Origin: Pacificispira sp002696645
GTDB lineage: Bacteria > Pseudomonadota > Alphaproteobacteria > UBA8366 > Aestuariispiraceae
Assembly (NCBI RefSeq): GCF_048892425.1
Contig: NZ_JBLZHU010000007.1
Location: forward strand, 62,001 to 126,000
Direction of reading: 5' to 3'
DNA length: 64,000 bases
Position 1 is the stretch's first letter; each line of letters opens with the position of its first letter. Positions 35,176 to 44,429 of this stretch are shown here, piece after piece. The notes under the pieces are model-generated. The model was not told the origin of the DNA. It did not search any database and worked only from the letters and a program-made list of their open reading frames with translations. A program made the translations under genes and the position numbers.

Positions 35176-35889
35176 ATGAAAATCACCGATTTTAAAGTGA
35201 TGACATTTGATGTTATCGGAACCTTAATTGACTTCGAGGCTGGCGTCTTGAATGGCTTCCGCGCGCTTGGGGGAGAAAAAGCAGCCGCCGCGACGGATGA
35301 CGAGATTTTCGAACCCTATATTCGAGCGCGCAATCAATTCTATGGGCGCTCCTCCGCCGCCATGAAGGATGTCTATCTGGCTGTGGCCAATGAGCTTGGC
35401 TTTAAGAATGACGAAACGACGGCGCGTGCCTTTCAGGCAGGAATTTTCCATTGGCCCGCTTTTTCAGACTCCGTTGAGGCTTTGGCCCGTCTTCGTAAGA
35501 ACTTTCGCCTTGTCGCGATGACCAATGGAGATCGAACCGTATTTTCGGGTCATTCCCATACGCTGGGCAATCCCTTCCATGACAGCGTCACCTGTGACGA
35601 CACCGGCTGTACCAAGCCCAACCCGGAGTTCTTTGCCTTTAACAAGGGTCGCCAATCCGCGTTTGGCTACAAACAATCAGAAATTCTGCATGTGGCACAA
35701 AGCCAGTATCATGACATCGGGGTATCCATGCGGCTTGGCTATACAACATGCTGGATTGAGCGTCGCCACGACCAGGAAGGCTATGGCGGCACCCCCACCC
35801 CCGAAACGTTCACCAAGCCAGACTTACATTTCACCTCACTGAAACAGCTTGCCGACGCAGTGGATGCGGAATTCGCGGCAAAGGCCTGA
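35176..35889 (+). CDS. Haloacid dehalogenase-like (HAD type II) hydrolase
   Basis: A 237-residue HAD-superfamily enzyme near the L-2-haloacid dehalogenase group. Motif I is FDVIGTLIDF with the nucleophile Asp, motif II is MTNGDR, motif III lysine lies in CTKPNPEFF, and motif IV in QSQYHDIGVSMRLGY. True dehalogenation versus phosphatase action cannot be decided. The frame opens at 35140 but ATG 35176 with AAGGAA eight bases upstream fits the family N-terminus. It is the first gene of the presumed LysR-controlled cluster. Confidence 0.85.
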   Translation: MKITDFKVMTFDVIGTLIDFEAGVLNGFRALGGEKAAAATDDEIFEPYIRARNQFYGRSSAAMKDVYLAVANELGFKNDETTARAFQAGIFHWPAFSDSVEALARLRKNFRLVAMTNGDRTVFSGHSHTLGNPFHDSVTCDDTGCTKPNPEFFAFNKGRQSAFGYKQSEILHVAQSQYHDIGVSMRLGYTTCWIERRHDQEGYGGTPTPETFTKPDLHFTSLKQLADAVDAEFAAKA

Positions 35890-35951
35890 ATTGACACTGT
35901 TAGGCATGTTCTGGCAGCAACGCAGAATCCAATCCATGGGGGATGTTTCGC

Positions 35952-37643
35952 ATGACAATCGATTATTTGATCCTGGGTGGTGGTTCTGCAGGCTGCGTTT
36001 TGGCTGCCAGACTGTCCGAAGACCCGAAACGCACCGTCGTCCTGGTTGAGGCCGGTCGCAGTATCAACCAGGATGACGTCCCACACGATATTCGCAGTCG
36101 CTATCCCGGACGGGCCTATCTGGACACCCGCAACATCTGGAACAGCCTGACCGCATTGATGGGCACAAACCGCCCACCACGCATTCCCCGACGTTATGAG
36201 CAGGGGAAGATACTCGGCGGCGGCTCTGCCATTAACGCATTGATGGCCAATCGCGGCGCGCCATCGGACTATGATGAATGGGATGCATTAGGGGCGACCG
36301 GGTGGACCTGGGAGAATTGCCTACCCTATTTCCGTAAGATCGAGAGCGACCGCGATTTTGATGGCCCGCTGCATGGAAAAGAGGGGCCATTGGCAATCCG
36401 GCGGATTACAGATGCGCAGATATCGCCCTTTGTCGATCGTGTTATGCAAACCCTGGATCAACAAGGATACCCGATACGACCCGATCAGAACGGACCCTGG
36501 CAGGATGGAACTTTTCGCGGGGCCGTCGCCATCAGCGATGCCGGAGATCGACAGCCGACATCCCTGGCTTACCTGACAGCGGCGGTCCGCCGGCGCCCAA
36601 ACCTGCGCATAATCACCGACAGCACCGCCGCGCGTGTTTTGTTTGAAGGCAAGAAAGCGGTTGGGGCACAGATTGTCGGGCGCGTGTCGGAGTCAATCTA
36701 CGCAAAGGAGGTGATCGTCGCATCCGGTGCGATACATTCCCCGGCCTTGCTGATGCGATCCGGTATTGGTCCCACAGACGACCTGAGCGCCCTGAACATC
36801 CCTGTCGTTGCGCCCCTCAACGGTGTTGGGCGCAATCTTATGGAACATCCGTCCATCGCCCTTGCCGCCTATTTGCCCCGCAAGATGCGCGAAACCAATC
36901 CTGGAGAACATCACGAACAATCCGTTTGGCGATTTTCCTCAGGTCTGCCCGGAACACCGCAAGGCGATATGCATGGGGCCATCCTATCCCGGTCCGGCTG
37001 GCATTCCGTGGGACATCGGATGGGGGGGCTGTTCTTCTGGGTCAATAAATCCTATTCGCGCGGTCATATGAAAATAACCTCGCAAGATCCCGCGATCGAA
37101 CCCGTGGTTGATTTCCAGATGTTATCGGATGATCGAGACCTTGATCGTTTAAAGCTCTCCCTGCGCCTGGGCGCACAAGCACTGCTGGACCCCCATATGA
37201 CCGGATTCCGCGATACTGTTTTCCCGTCCAGTTATTCCCCGCGTGTTGCCAAGATCGCCAGTCCCGGTCTTTGGAACGCTTTGCAGCGGGGTGCCCTGTC
37301 TGCATTGTTGGATATCGCTGGGCCTTTGCGCGCGCCCCTGGTTCACAGCACCATCACATTGGGCACCACCCTTCATGCCCTCTTGCAAGACGACGATGCG
37401 ATGACCGACTTTGTCCGCCGGCATGTCGGTGGCACTTGGCACGCGTCAGGCACATGTCGTATGGGATCGTCTGAGGATCCAATGGCGGTCACATCGGCGT
37501 CAGGCCGTGTGCATGGGGTTACTGGGTTGCGGGTCTGCGATGCCTCCCTGATGCCATCGATTCCCTGTGCCAATACCAACATTCCCGTCATCATGATGGC
37601 GGAGCGAATTGCTGATTTAACTCAGGCAGAAACCCATGACTAA
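35952..37643 (+). CDS. GMC-family FAD-dependent oxidoreductase
   Basis: A 563-residue choline dehydrogenase-like flavoenzyme. The FAD-binding LILGGGSAGCVLAARLSEDP, the GMC signature GKILGGGSAINALMANRGAP, a second signature ASGAIHSPALLMRSGIGP and the catalytic HVGGTWHASGTCRMGS are all present. The alcohol substrate is unknown. ATG 35952 is preferred over the one nine bases upstream, which lies on its own Shine-Dalgarno. It sits between the HAD gene and creatinase on the same strand, so it probably handles a related compound. Confidence 0.9.
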   Translation: MTIDYLILGGGSAGCVLAARLSEDPKRTVVLVEAGRSINQDDVPHDIRSRYPGRAYLDTRNIWNSLTALMGTNRPPRIPRRYEQGKILGGGSAINALMANRGAPSDYDEWDALGATGWTWENCLPYFRKIESDRDFDGPLHGKEGPLAIRRITDAQISPFVDRVMQTLDQQGYPIRPDQNGPWQDGTFRGAVAISDAGDRQPTSLAYLTAAVRRRPNLRIITDSTAARVLFEGKKAVGAQIVGRVSESIYAKEVIVASGAIHSPALLMRSGIGPTDDLSALNIPVVAPLNGVGRNLMEHPSIALAAYLPRKMRETNPGEHHEQSVWRFSSGLPGTPQGDMHGAILSRSGWHSVGHRMGGLFFWVNKSYSRGHMKITSQDPAIEPVVDFQMLSDDRDLDRLKLSLRLGAQALLDPHMTGFRDTVFPSSYSPRVAKIASPGLWNALQRGALSALLDIAGPLRAPLVHSTITLGTTLHALLQDDDAMTDFVRRHVGGTWHASGTCRMGSSEDPMAVTSASGRVHGVTGLRVCDASLMPSIPCANTNIPVIMMAERIADLTQAETHD

Positions 37644-37762
37644 CCTGTTAAATCAAAGACAGGTTTTCGAATCCGCATATGGCACGATCACAAACCACTT
37701 GGCGAGCCTCCCTTCCCATGAAACAAAGCTAGAATAATTCGATAACCACGACAGGGGTTTCT

Positions 37763-38980
37763 ATGTCCGATGACTTGGCGCGTTTGGTAACCTGGCATAA
37801 TGGGGACAAGACCTACTCCCCCTTTTCTGAGAAAGAGATGCGACGACGCCAGGATGCTGTGCGGGACTGGATGGCAAAGGAAGATGTGGATGCCTGTCTG
37901 TTCACATCCTATCACTGCATAAATTATTATGCGGGGTTCCTGTATTGCTATTTCGGGCGCAAGTTCGGCTTTGTCATTGACCACCAAAAGGCCACGTCCA
38001 TTTCCGCCGGGATCGATGGCGGGCAACCCTATCGCCGCACGGCAGGCGACAACATCACCTATACCGACTGGCGGCGGGACAATTACTATTACGCGATCCA
38101 ATCCCTGACCAAGGGCACCAAGCGCCTGGGCATCGAATTCGATCACGTCACCTTAGACACCCGCAAGCAGTTGGAAGACGCTCTGCCAGGGGTTGAATTC
38201 GTGGATGTCGGCCAGCCGTCCATGTGGATGCGCTCTATCAAATCGGCTGAGGAGCATGTGTTGATCCGAAAAGGCGCGCAGGTTGCTGATCTGGGCGGGG
38301 CCGCCCTGGTCGAGGCCGTGCAGGCCGGTGTGCCAGAGCATGAGATTGCCATCGCGTCGACCAATGCCATGATCCGGGAAATCGCCGCATCCTATCCCTA
38401 TGTGGAATTGATGGATACCTGGACCTGGTTCCAGTCAGGCATTAACACCGACGGTGCCCACAACCCCGTCACAAATCGCATTGTGGAGTCCGGGGATATC
38501 CTGTCCCTGAACTGCTTCCCCATGATCTTTGGCTACTACACAGCCCTGGAACGAACATTGTTCTGTGAGCAAGCGACCGATGTGGAACTGGACCTGTGGG
38601 AAAAGAATTGTGCGGTTCACCGCCGTGGCATTGAATTGATCAAGCCCGGTGCACGCTGTTGCGATATCGCCGCTGAATTGAACGATATGTATCGCGGCTG
38701 GGACCTGCTGCAATACCGGTCCTTTGGCTATGGCCACAGCTTTGGCGTCTTGAGCCACTATTACGGGCGCGAAGCGGGTGTGGAACTGCGCGAGGATATT
38801 GATACCACCCTACAGCCCGGCATGGTGGTTTCCATGGAACCAATGATCATGCTGCCAGACCATCTGCCCGGCGCCGGGGGATATCGCGAACATGACATCC
38901 TGATCGTGACCGAAACCGGGGCCGAAGATATCACCGGCTTCCCGTTTGGTCCCGAACACAACATTATTTCAAAGCATTAA
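37763..38980 (+). CDS. Creatinase (creatine amidinohydrolase)
   Basis: A 405-residue pita-bread fold (M24) enzyme that splits creatine into sarcosine and urea. From memory it aligns along its whole length with Pseudomonas creatinase, sharing FTSYHCINYYAGFLYCYFGR, YTDWRRDNYY, SAEEHVLIRKGA, GINTDGAHNPVT, FGYGHSFGVLSHYYGREAG and PGAGGYREHDILIV. The histidine in GAHNP is His233, matching the catalytic His232 of the P. putida enzyme. Metal ligands of true aminopeptidases are absent, as expected. The start has AGGGG upstream. Its 3' end overlaps the convergent aminotransferase by 17 bases. No sarcosine oxidase or urease is in view. Confidence 0.93.
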   Translation: MSDDLARLVTWHNGDKTYSPFSEKEMRRRQDAVRDWMAKEDVDACLFTSYHCINYYAGFLYCYFGRKFGFVIDHQKATSISAGIDGGQPYRRTAGDNITYTDWRRDNYYYAIQSLTKGTKRLGIEFDHVTLDTRKQLEDALPGVEFVDVGQPSMWMRSIKSAEEHVLIRKGAQVADLGGAALVEAVQAGVPEHEIAIASTNAMIREIAASYPYVELMDTWTWFQSGINTDGAHNPVTNRIVESGDILSLNCFPMIFGYYTALERTLFCEQATDVELDLWEKNCAVHRRGIELIKPGARCCDIAAELNDMYRGWDLLQYRSFGYGHSFGVLSHYYGREAGVELREDIDTTLQPGMVVSMEPMIMLPDHLPGAGGYREHDILIVTETGAEDITGFPFGPEHNIISKH

Positions 38981-40148
38981 CCGCCGCGATCAGGGCGTCG
39001 ACCTCTGCCTCTGTATTATACGCATGGGGCGATGCCCGAACCATATTGGGGACCCCGCTGGCGATCAAAGCTTCCCGGGTCAACTGCACATCTGAGACCG
39101 ATGTGTTGATCCGATGCTGCAGCCTCAGATGGGTTGAAACCTCTGCCGAGGTCAGCCCGGCCTTGGTGAAGGTCACAATCCCGCTTTTGGCCGTGCCGCG
39201 ATCATGCAGGGTGACACCGGGGCAATCGGACAGCCCATCTCGCAATCGCGCAGAAAGGGCCTGAAGGCGGTCCCAGATCGCCGCCATCCCGATGCTGTGT
39301 GCATAATCAAGGGCCACCCCAAGGCCCAGACGCCCCGCGATGTAACTTTCCCAGTTCTCAAACCGCCGTGCAGTCTGGGCGACTTCATAGTGATCAACCC
39401 CCGTCCATTTGGCGGCGCGATTGTCCAGAAAGGGTGGGTTCAGGCGCGGAATCCAGCCTTCCCGGACCCATAAGAACCCCGTCCCACGCGGCCCGCGCAA
39501 GTATTTCCGCCCAGTCGCAGACAACATGGTGCAGTGGATCTGGCTGACATCGACCGGCATATGCCCGACCGACTGACAGGCATCCAGCAGAAAGGGAATA
39601 CCATGGCGCTTAGCAATCGCGCCAATCTCTGCAACCGGATTGATCAGCCCGTCATTGGTCGGCATGTGGGAGATACAGATCAGCCGCACCCGGTCATCCA
39701 ACACTGCTTCCAGCCCATCCGGATCAACCGTGCCATCCCCCGCATCCGGGGCCAGCACCAGTTCAATACCATAGCGATCCTGTGCATGGCGAAAGGCAAT
39801 CATGTTGGAATTATACTCGCTGGATCCCGTCACAACACGGTCGCCAGGCTGCCAATCAAAAGCATAGAACACTGCGTCCCAGGCCCGCGTCGCATTCTCC
39901 AAATAGGCGATTTCGCTGGCCTTGCCGCCAATCAGCCGCGCGGCGCTGTGATACATGGCCTCCATCTTGGGTGCGACCAGGGCGGTCGCCTCATAGCCGC
40001 CAACGGTTGCTTCCCGCACCAGATGGCCGGTCAATTCTTCCAGCACCGGGCGCGGCATCAGGCCAGCCCCAGCATTGTTCAAATGCGCCATTCCCCCGCC
40101 ACAGCCCGGCGTGTCTGCCCGCAATCCATCAACATCAATTTGTGTCAT
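38964..40148 (-). CDS. Class V aminotransferase-fold PLP enzyme
   Basis: A 394-residue fold-type I PLP enzyme of the cysteine desulfurase / isopenicillin N epimerase-like group. Visible are HLNNAGAGLMP at the N-terminus, SSEYNSN, the PLP aspartate in FLLDACQSVGHMPVD, and the Schiff-base lysine in SATGRKYLRGPRGTGFLW. No conserved desulfurase cysteine loop stands out, so epimerase, lyase or aminotransferase roles are open. ATG 40148 has GGAGG six bases upstream; earlier in-frame starts lack one. It converges with creatinase and is divergent from the second GFA gene. Confidence 0.88.
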   Translation of the reverse strand: MTQIDVDGLRADTPGCGGGMAHLNNAGAGLMPRPVLEELTGHLVREATVGGYEATALVAPKMEAMYHSAARLIGGKASEIAYLENATRAWDAVFYAFDWQPGDRVVTGSSEYNSNMIAFRHAQDRYGIELVLAPDAGDGTVDPDGLEAVLDDRVRLICISHMPTNDGLINPVAEIGAIAKRHGIPFLLDACQSVGHMPVDVSQIHCTMLSATGRKYLRGPRGTGFLWVREGWIPRLNPPFLDNRAAKWTGVDHYEVAQTARRFENWESYIAGRLGLGVALDYAHSIGMAAIWDRLQALSARLRDGLSDCPGVTLHDRGTAKSGIVTFTKAGLTSAEVSTHLRLQHRINTSVSDVQLTREALIASGVPNMVRASPHAYNTEAEVDALIAAVNALK

Positions 40149-40285
40149 GATCATCCTCCGTCCCCGCATCGTGCGGCGCATCGCCCCGTCGATCAAGACA
40201 TCCGCTACAGCGATGCAATGAAGATCTGGAATCCCGCCTTATTTCCCCCTAAGATATAGGCAAATTCCCTGGAAGGAGTGGCGAG

Positions 40286-40687
40286 ATGTCCGACGTAACG
40301 GGCGGATGCCTGTGTGGGAAAGTGCGGTTTGTGGCCTCTGGTGACCCCTATCGGGTTGGCCTGTGTCATTGCATGGATTGCCGCAAGCATCATGGGGCAC
40401 TGTTCCATGCATCCGCCGTGTTTCCACAATCGGCTGTCACCATAGAGGGGAAGACCGGCGCCTATGAAGGGCGATATTTCTGCCCGCATTGCGGCGCATC
40501 GGTCTTTTCCGTCAGTGAGGATGAAATTGAGGTCAATCTGGGGTCCCTGGATGCCCCGGACCAGTTTAAACCCACCTATGAATTATGGACCATCCGTCGG
40601 GAATCCTGGCTGCCCGACATGCCGCGCCTTCAGCACTATGACCGCGACAGAGAGTCGGCCGGTCGATCAGAGCCACAGGCGAAATAG
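40286..40687 (+). CDS. GFA/CENP-V family zinc protein (second copy)
   Basis: A 133-residue GFA-fold protein with the complete cysteine set: Cys8/Cys10 (GGCLCGKV), Cys27/Cys29/Cys32 (GLCHCMDC) and Cys66/Cys69 (YFCPHCGASVF). It is only distantly similar to the GFA protein at 3.9-4.3 kb. The start follows AAGGAG at good spacing. Its location at the edge of the creatinase cluster suggests, but does not prove, a role with one-carbon units released there (sarcosine breakdown yields formaldehyde). Confidence 0.87.
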   Translation: MSDVTGGCLCGKVRFVASGDPYRVGLCHCMDCRKHHGALFHASAVFPQSAVTIEGKTGAYEGRYFCPHCGASVFSVSEDEIEVNLGSLDAPDQFKPTYELWTIRRESWLPDMPRLQHYDRDRESAGRSEPQAK

Positions 40688-40689
40688 CC

Positions 40690-41409
40690 TTAAAACTGCC
40701 CGGATCCGCTCATCACGCGGCCCCGGATTGCGGCTTCCAGCTGTTTTTGCTGATGGTAATTCTTGGGCGGCCATTGGGCGTTGCTCATATAGGTCAGGCC
40801 GACCTCTGCAATGCCGGTCTCCTTACCTGCGATCGGGCGGCCCTTTTTCAGGGCATCCCACATCGTCATGACCCGGTCCTGATACAGTTGCTGCCGCTCC
40901 CGATTGGTGGAGTGATATTCCTTCACCGCCCGGGTCCAGCTGTTGCGCTTGTGGCGCAGGTCCATCAGGAAGGACGTGGCATAGGCCACATTATGGACGG
41001 GATCGAAGGCTTCGTTCAGATCATCGAAATTGCTGCCGTGATAATACAGGTTCACCTGCATACAGCCGACATCGATATTGGTGATGCCCTTGGCCTTCAG
41101 GGCCTGAACCTCGGCAATGGCGGCTTCCTTGCTGGGCAGATATCGCCCCCTGCCTTCCGCCATGACCGTCCAAGGCCAGGCAACAAAGGCATCATCATCC
41201 GCACTCCACCGGCCGCTTTCCGTCAGGGAAATGGCCTGCAGCAAGTGGACCGGAATATTGCGCGCCCGTTCCGCCACGGAAATCGCCGCCGCACAGGGAC
41301 CGGCCTGGGGCCTGGTTTCCTGATCCGCACTGGCCCAGGCGCTGGACGGACCCAGCCCCCCGATTGCCATACACACAATGAACGCGGCACATATCGTTAG
41401 AACTCTCAT
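40690..41409 (-). CDS. Lytic transglycosylase-like SLT domain protein
   Basis: A 239-residue exported lysozyme-like protein. A signal peptide (cleavage near SSAWASA) precedes an SLT domain: the catalytic glutamate in AISLTESGRWS, the family block NIDVGCMQVNLYYHG, and AYATSFLMDLR. Such enzymes cleave peptidoglycan glycan strands to anhydromuropeptides, often to open room for envelope machines. The frame runs 32 codons upstream, but ATG 41409 has GGAGAGG upstream and starts a signal peptide. It abuts the GFA gene tail to tail. Confidence 0.87.
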   Translation of the reverse strand: MRVLTICAAFIVCMAIGGLGPSSAWASADQETRPQAGPCAAAISVAERARNIPVHLLQAISLTESGRWSADDDAFVAWPWTVMAEGRGRYLPSKEAAIAEVQALKAKGITNIDVGCMQVNLYYHGSNFDDLNEAFDPVHNVAYATSFLMDLRHKRNSWTRAVKEYHSTNRERQQLYQDRVMTMWDALKKGRPIAGKETGIAEVGLTYMSNAQWPPKNYHQQKQLEAAIRGRVMSGSGQF

Positions 41410-41561
41410 CTGGCCTCTCCAAGCCGTGTCGAACGCTCTCTCTGCCCCTAATAGAAGCAAGCACCATGCCAGAGACTGCAAAGTAACAGGCCCCTGGCCC
41501 AGCACAATTGGATTATCCCCCGGCGCTGTGTAAGGTGTCGCGGTTCCTGATGGAGTTTATG

Positions 41562-42722
41562 ATGACCAAACCACGCTGCCTGTTGATCGCCAACTTCGCC
41601 CCCTTGAGCTCCATCTGGGATATGGGGCGCGGCATGCGCACCGCGCTGGAAAATGCAGACGTGTCGGTCATGGAATATCTGCGCAGCGATTTCCCCAATG
41701 AGGGGCTGAACCGCATCATGGTGAAAATGATCGCGGAATTCAAAGGCCCCCGCTTCGTGCTGGATATCAACGCGAATGAGAATTATCGGGTCCAGAATGG
41801 CTCCCTGTATGATGCCTATCGCCTGCCCAGGATGAGCTTTATCACCGACTCCCCCCTGCGCCATATGGCAAAGATTCAGGCGATGCCGGAACACAGCATT
41901 CTGGGGCTGGTGGATGGGGATTTCCCAGACATTCTGGCCGACTTTCCCTGTCCCAGCCGCTGTCAAATCCCCTTCCCCCATGCCGGTCCCCCGCCAGCGC
42001 CAGCGCCCCTGTCCAATGACCAGCGCGACATCCCCGTCCTGTTTGTGGGCAACATCACCAGCGCCCCCAGCCAGGACGACTTCCTAACCCGCCATGGCGG
42101 CAGCGATACGGGCCTGCGCAAGGCGCTGTCCCAGGCAGTGGAGGCGGCGCGGGAGACTGATGCCCCCCTGTATGCCCTGTGCAAGGCCGCCCTGCCCGGC
42201 AAGTCCCCCCAGGACTGGCTGGCGGCGACCAATGATCTGGAATCCCATCTGATCAGCACCCGCCGGATTGCCCTGTTGAACAGCCTGAAACATCACAAAA
42301 TCGTCTATTGCGGCGTCATCGACCCGTCGCTGCGCACCGCCCTGCCCGGCACGATGGAAGATCGCGGTGCCGTCACTTTTGAAGACGCCGCCGACCTGAT
42401 GGGCCGCGCCCGTGTGCTGATCAACAGCAGCCCCAGCTTCCGCAATGGCGCGCATGAGCGCGTCTTCTATGGCCTGTCGCGGGGCGCATCGGTCGTCACA
42501 GAGCCCAGCCGCTTCCTGACACCGGCGCAGGCAACGACGCTGGGCATCACCCCCCTGCCCTTTGCCGCAGACCGGGCCGCCACCGCCATAGACCAGGCCA
42601 TGGCACGCACCGACGATGACCGCCACACGGCCCAGGCACACTATGCCCGCACCCATACCTGGACCCAGCGGATGGAAACGGTGCTGACCTGCCTGAAAGA
42701 CCAGTTCTGGACCACGCCCTGA
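41562..42722 (+). CDS. CgeB-like glycosyltransferase family protein
   Basis: A 386-residue protein resembling GT-B glycosyltransferases of the CgeB / Glyco_trans_1_2 type. The C-terminal half carries VTFEDAADLMGRARVLINSSPSFRNGAHERVFYGLSRG, in which NGAHER...G matches the nucleotide-sugar-binding segment of this family. The N-terminal half (about 1-140) fits the acceptor domain. No signal peptide or membrane helix is present. ATG 41562 has GGAG six bases upstream. The glycan target is unknown; such proteins in alphaproteobacteria often modify surface polysaccharide or flagellin. A tRNA-Val gene follows. Confidence 0.7.
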   Translation: MTKPRCLLIANFAPLSSIWDMGRGMRTALENADVSVMEYLRSDFPNEGLNRIMVKMIAEFKGPRFVLDINANENYRVQNGSLYDAYRLPRMSFITDSPLRHMAKIQAMPEHSILGLVDGDFPDILADFPCPSRCQIPFPHAGPPPAPAPLSNDQRDIPVLFVGNITSAPSQDDFLTRHGGSDTGLRKALSQAVEAARETDAPLYALCKAALPGKSPQDWLAATNDLESHLISTRRIALLNSLKHHKIVYCGVIDPSLRTALPGTMEDRGAVTFEDAADLMGRARVLINSSPSFRNGAHERVFYGLSRGASVVTEPSRFLTPAQATTLGITPLPFAADRAATAIDQAMARTDDDRHTAQAHYARTHTWTQRMETVLTCLKDQFWTTP

Positions 42723-42838
42723 GCCAAAATCCGGGCCACAGACAAAAATCTGTCACACCCCGATCAAACGCTTGAAGGACCCGCCCCACGGTGCTATTCA
42801 CCCTGCCGCAGCAAACGCACAGCGTGCAGGCTGCACAA

Positions 42839-42913
42839 GGGCGCGTAGCTCAGTGGGAGAGCACTGTGTTGACATCGCAGGGGTCGGAAGTTCAATCCTT
42901 CCCGCGCCCACCA
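42839..42913 (+). tRNA. tRNA-Val (GAC), copy 1
   Basis: A complete 75-base tRNA gene with encoded CCA. The acceptor stem is GGGCGCG/CGCGCCC, the D arm GCTC...GAGC, the anticodon stem CTGTG/CGCAG with loop TTGACAT giving anticodon GAC at 42871-42873, and the T arm GGAAG-TTCAATC-CTTCC. It is identical base for base to the copy at 45669. No terminator is seen right after it. Confidence 0.97.
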
Positions 42914-42962
42914 TGCCCCCCAAGGGCGATTAGGACTTTCATCCTTTCAGACCAAACCTCCG

Positions 42963-44426
42963 TTACTGAACGCAGGCAACGCGGGCTTCCCAGCTTCGGT
43001 CTTCGCCTTCGGTGCGGCCATTCGGACGCATCGTCTTATAGCGTTTGACATAGGCGTCGACATAGTGCGCTTCCGATGTCCAAAGGCCAAAGTACCAATC
43101 CTCATCCGGAATTTTAGTGCGCAGGTCCCGCGCTTCGGCCACGGTCGGCAGACGGCGTCCGATGCTGCTGCAAAAGGCGCCGGCCTGTTCCCATCCCTGG
43201 CGTTGGCCCATGATGAATTCTGGTTCGTCAGACTGCGCTGTCCCGTCTGTCCCGGTGGATGACGCGGTCTGCTCCGTTTGAGTTGGCGGGGGCGACGGGT
43301 CCGCAGCCAGTTGCTCGACCATCTTGTCTCGCTCCGGCATCGGCTTGAAGGGCAAATTATTCCTAACCCGATATTTGATGATTTCGAAATCTTCCATGGC
43401 GATCTGGATAATCTGCTCCCCGCGATCATCCGCGTCGGTCACCGATTTTAACAATTGTGACAATTGATCCGCCGTCGCCTGAGTCTGATCGGACGGCGCG
43501 ATCCCGCCCCGGCTCAGATCATCCCAAGCCTTGCAATACCGCAAACGCTGTTCTTCGACCTGTTGAATATGCGTCCGCACCGGGCCATAGGGATTGTCGA
43601 AACATGGCGCCCCGGCGAGAGAGCATCGACAATTCGACTGCAGCGACGCATTCAACGTATCGATCCGCTTTGAGATTTCACCCGTCGGCGGGGCCTCTAG
43701 TTCCGCTGGGGCCGCTGGGGTCGGCGAGGCCACGGGTTCCTCAGGAGCCGCCGGGCTTACCGGGGCTGCCGAAATCGGTTGGACGGGATCAACTGCCGGG
43801 GGTTGTTCTGATGACATTTCCGGGGCGGAAGCAACCTGTTGAGCGGGAGGCATATCTGCCTGCCCGGGCGGGCCTACTTCTTTCTCAAATCGCGCCATCG
43901 CGATCTCTGAGAGTGCTTTTGGGGCCGGCAGTGGCGCGGGCCAACGGCTAAAATAAGCCTGGATGCAGCCATACCGACCATCGCAATAGGCACTGACCGT
44001 GTCATATGCCGCCTGATCCACCGGATTATCGGAGCCCAGGAATTTCAACCGGGTCTCCATGCACATATATTCGCTCTGGCACTCGATTGTAATCGCAAGA
44101 TCACGGTCAACCCGGCCCGCAAGATCCAGGCGCGGATCATCCGGGCCCAGCCGATTATAGGCTTCCTGAACCGTCTCACCGAACGCTTCCATATCGCCAG
44201 CCGCGTCAAGCGATCTGCAAAACGGGCTGTTCTGGTATATGTCCTCACGCAGCCAGGCCACCGCATCCGGCAAGGCATCAACGATAAAGCTGTGACAGGC
44301 CGCCTGAATTGTGCGCGCGACGTCACCACTGAAACGCTCTGTATCCTGTGCGCTGGCCGGGACGATAGCGGGGGCGCACAAAACCGGCACCAGGGCGAGG
44401 GCTGCAAGAAAAGATCTGACTGTCAT
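42963..44426 (-). CDS. Exported Cys-rich protein with Lcl/DUF1566-like C-terminus
   Basis: A 487-residue secreted protein of unknown function. A signal peptide ends near PASAQD. The N-terminal half (30-180) has several cysteines (ACHSF, PFCRSL, ECQSEYMC, YCDGRYGC), then a Pro/Ala/Glu-rich linker (190-250), a second Cys-containing helical part (NCRCSLAGAPC), and a C-terminal domain with AFCSSIGRRLPTVAEARDL...WYFGLWTSE...ARVACV, which looks like the Lcl/DUF1566 fold. It starts three bases after the stop of the upstream lipoprotein gene, so the two form an operon, and both lie between the tRNA-Val copies. Confidence 0.7.
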   Translation of the reverse strand: MTVRSFLAALALVPVLCAPAIVPASAQDTERFSGDVARTIQAACHSFIVDALPDAVAWLREDIYQNSPFCRSLDAAGDMEAFGETVQEAYNRLGPDDPRLDLAGRVDRDLAITIECQSEYMCMETRLKFLGSDNPVDQAAYDTVSAYCDGRYGCIQAYFSRWPAPLPAPKALSEIAMARFEKEVGPPGQADMPPAQQVASAPEMSSEQPPAVDPVQPISAAPVSPAAPEEPVASPTPAAPAELEAPPTGEISKRIDTLNASLQSNCRCSLAGAPCFDNPYGPVRTHIQQVEEQRLRYCKAWDDLSRGGIAPSDQTQATADQLSQLLKSVTDADDRGEQIIQIAMEDFEIIKYRVRNNLPFKPMPERDKMVEQLAADPSPPPTQTEQTASSTGTDGTAQSDEPEFIMGQRQGWEQAGAFCSSIGRRLPTVAEARDLRTKIPDEDWYFGLWTSEAHYVDAYVKRYKTMRPNGRTEGEDRSWEARVACVQ

Positions 44427-44429
44427 CGA

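Noticed and set aside
42791..43048. Open frames containing VAQWESTVLTSQGSEVQSF at both tRNA loci
   Set aside because: They are translations of the two identical tRNA-Val genes, not proteins.
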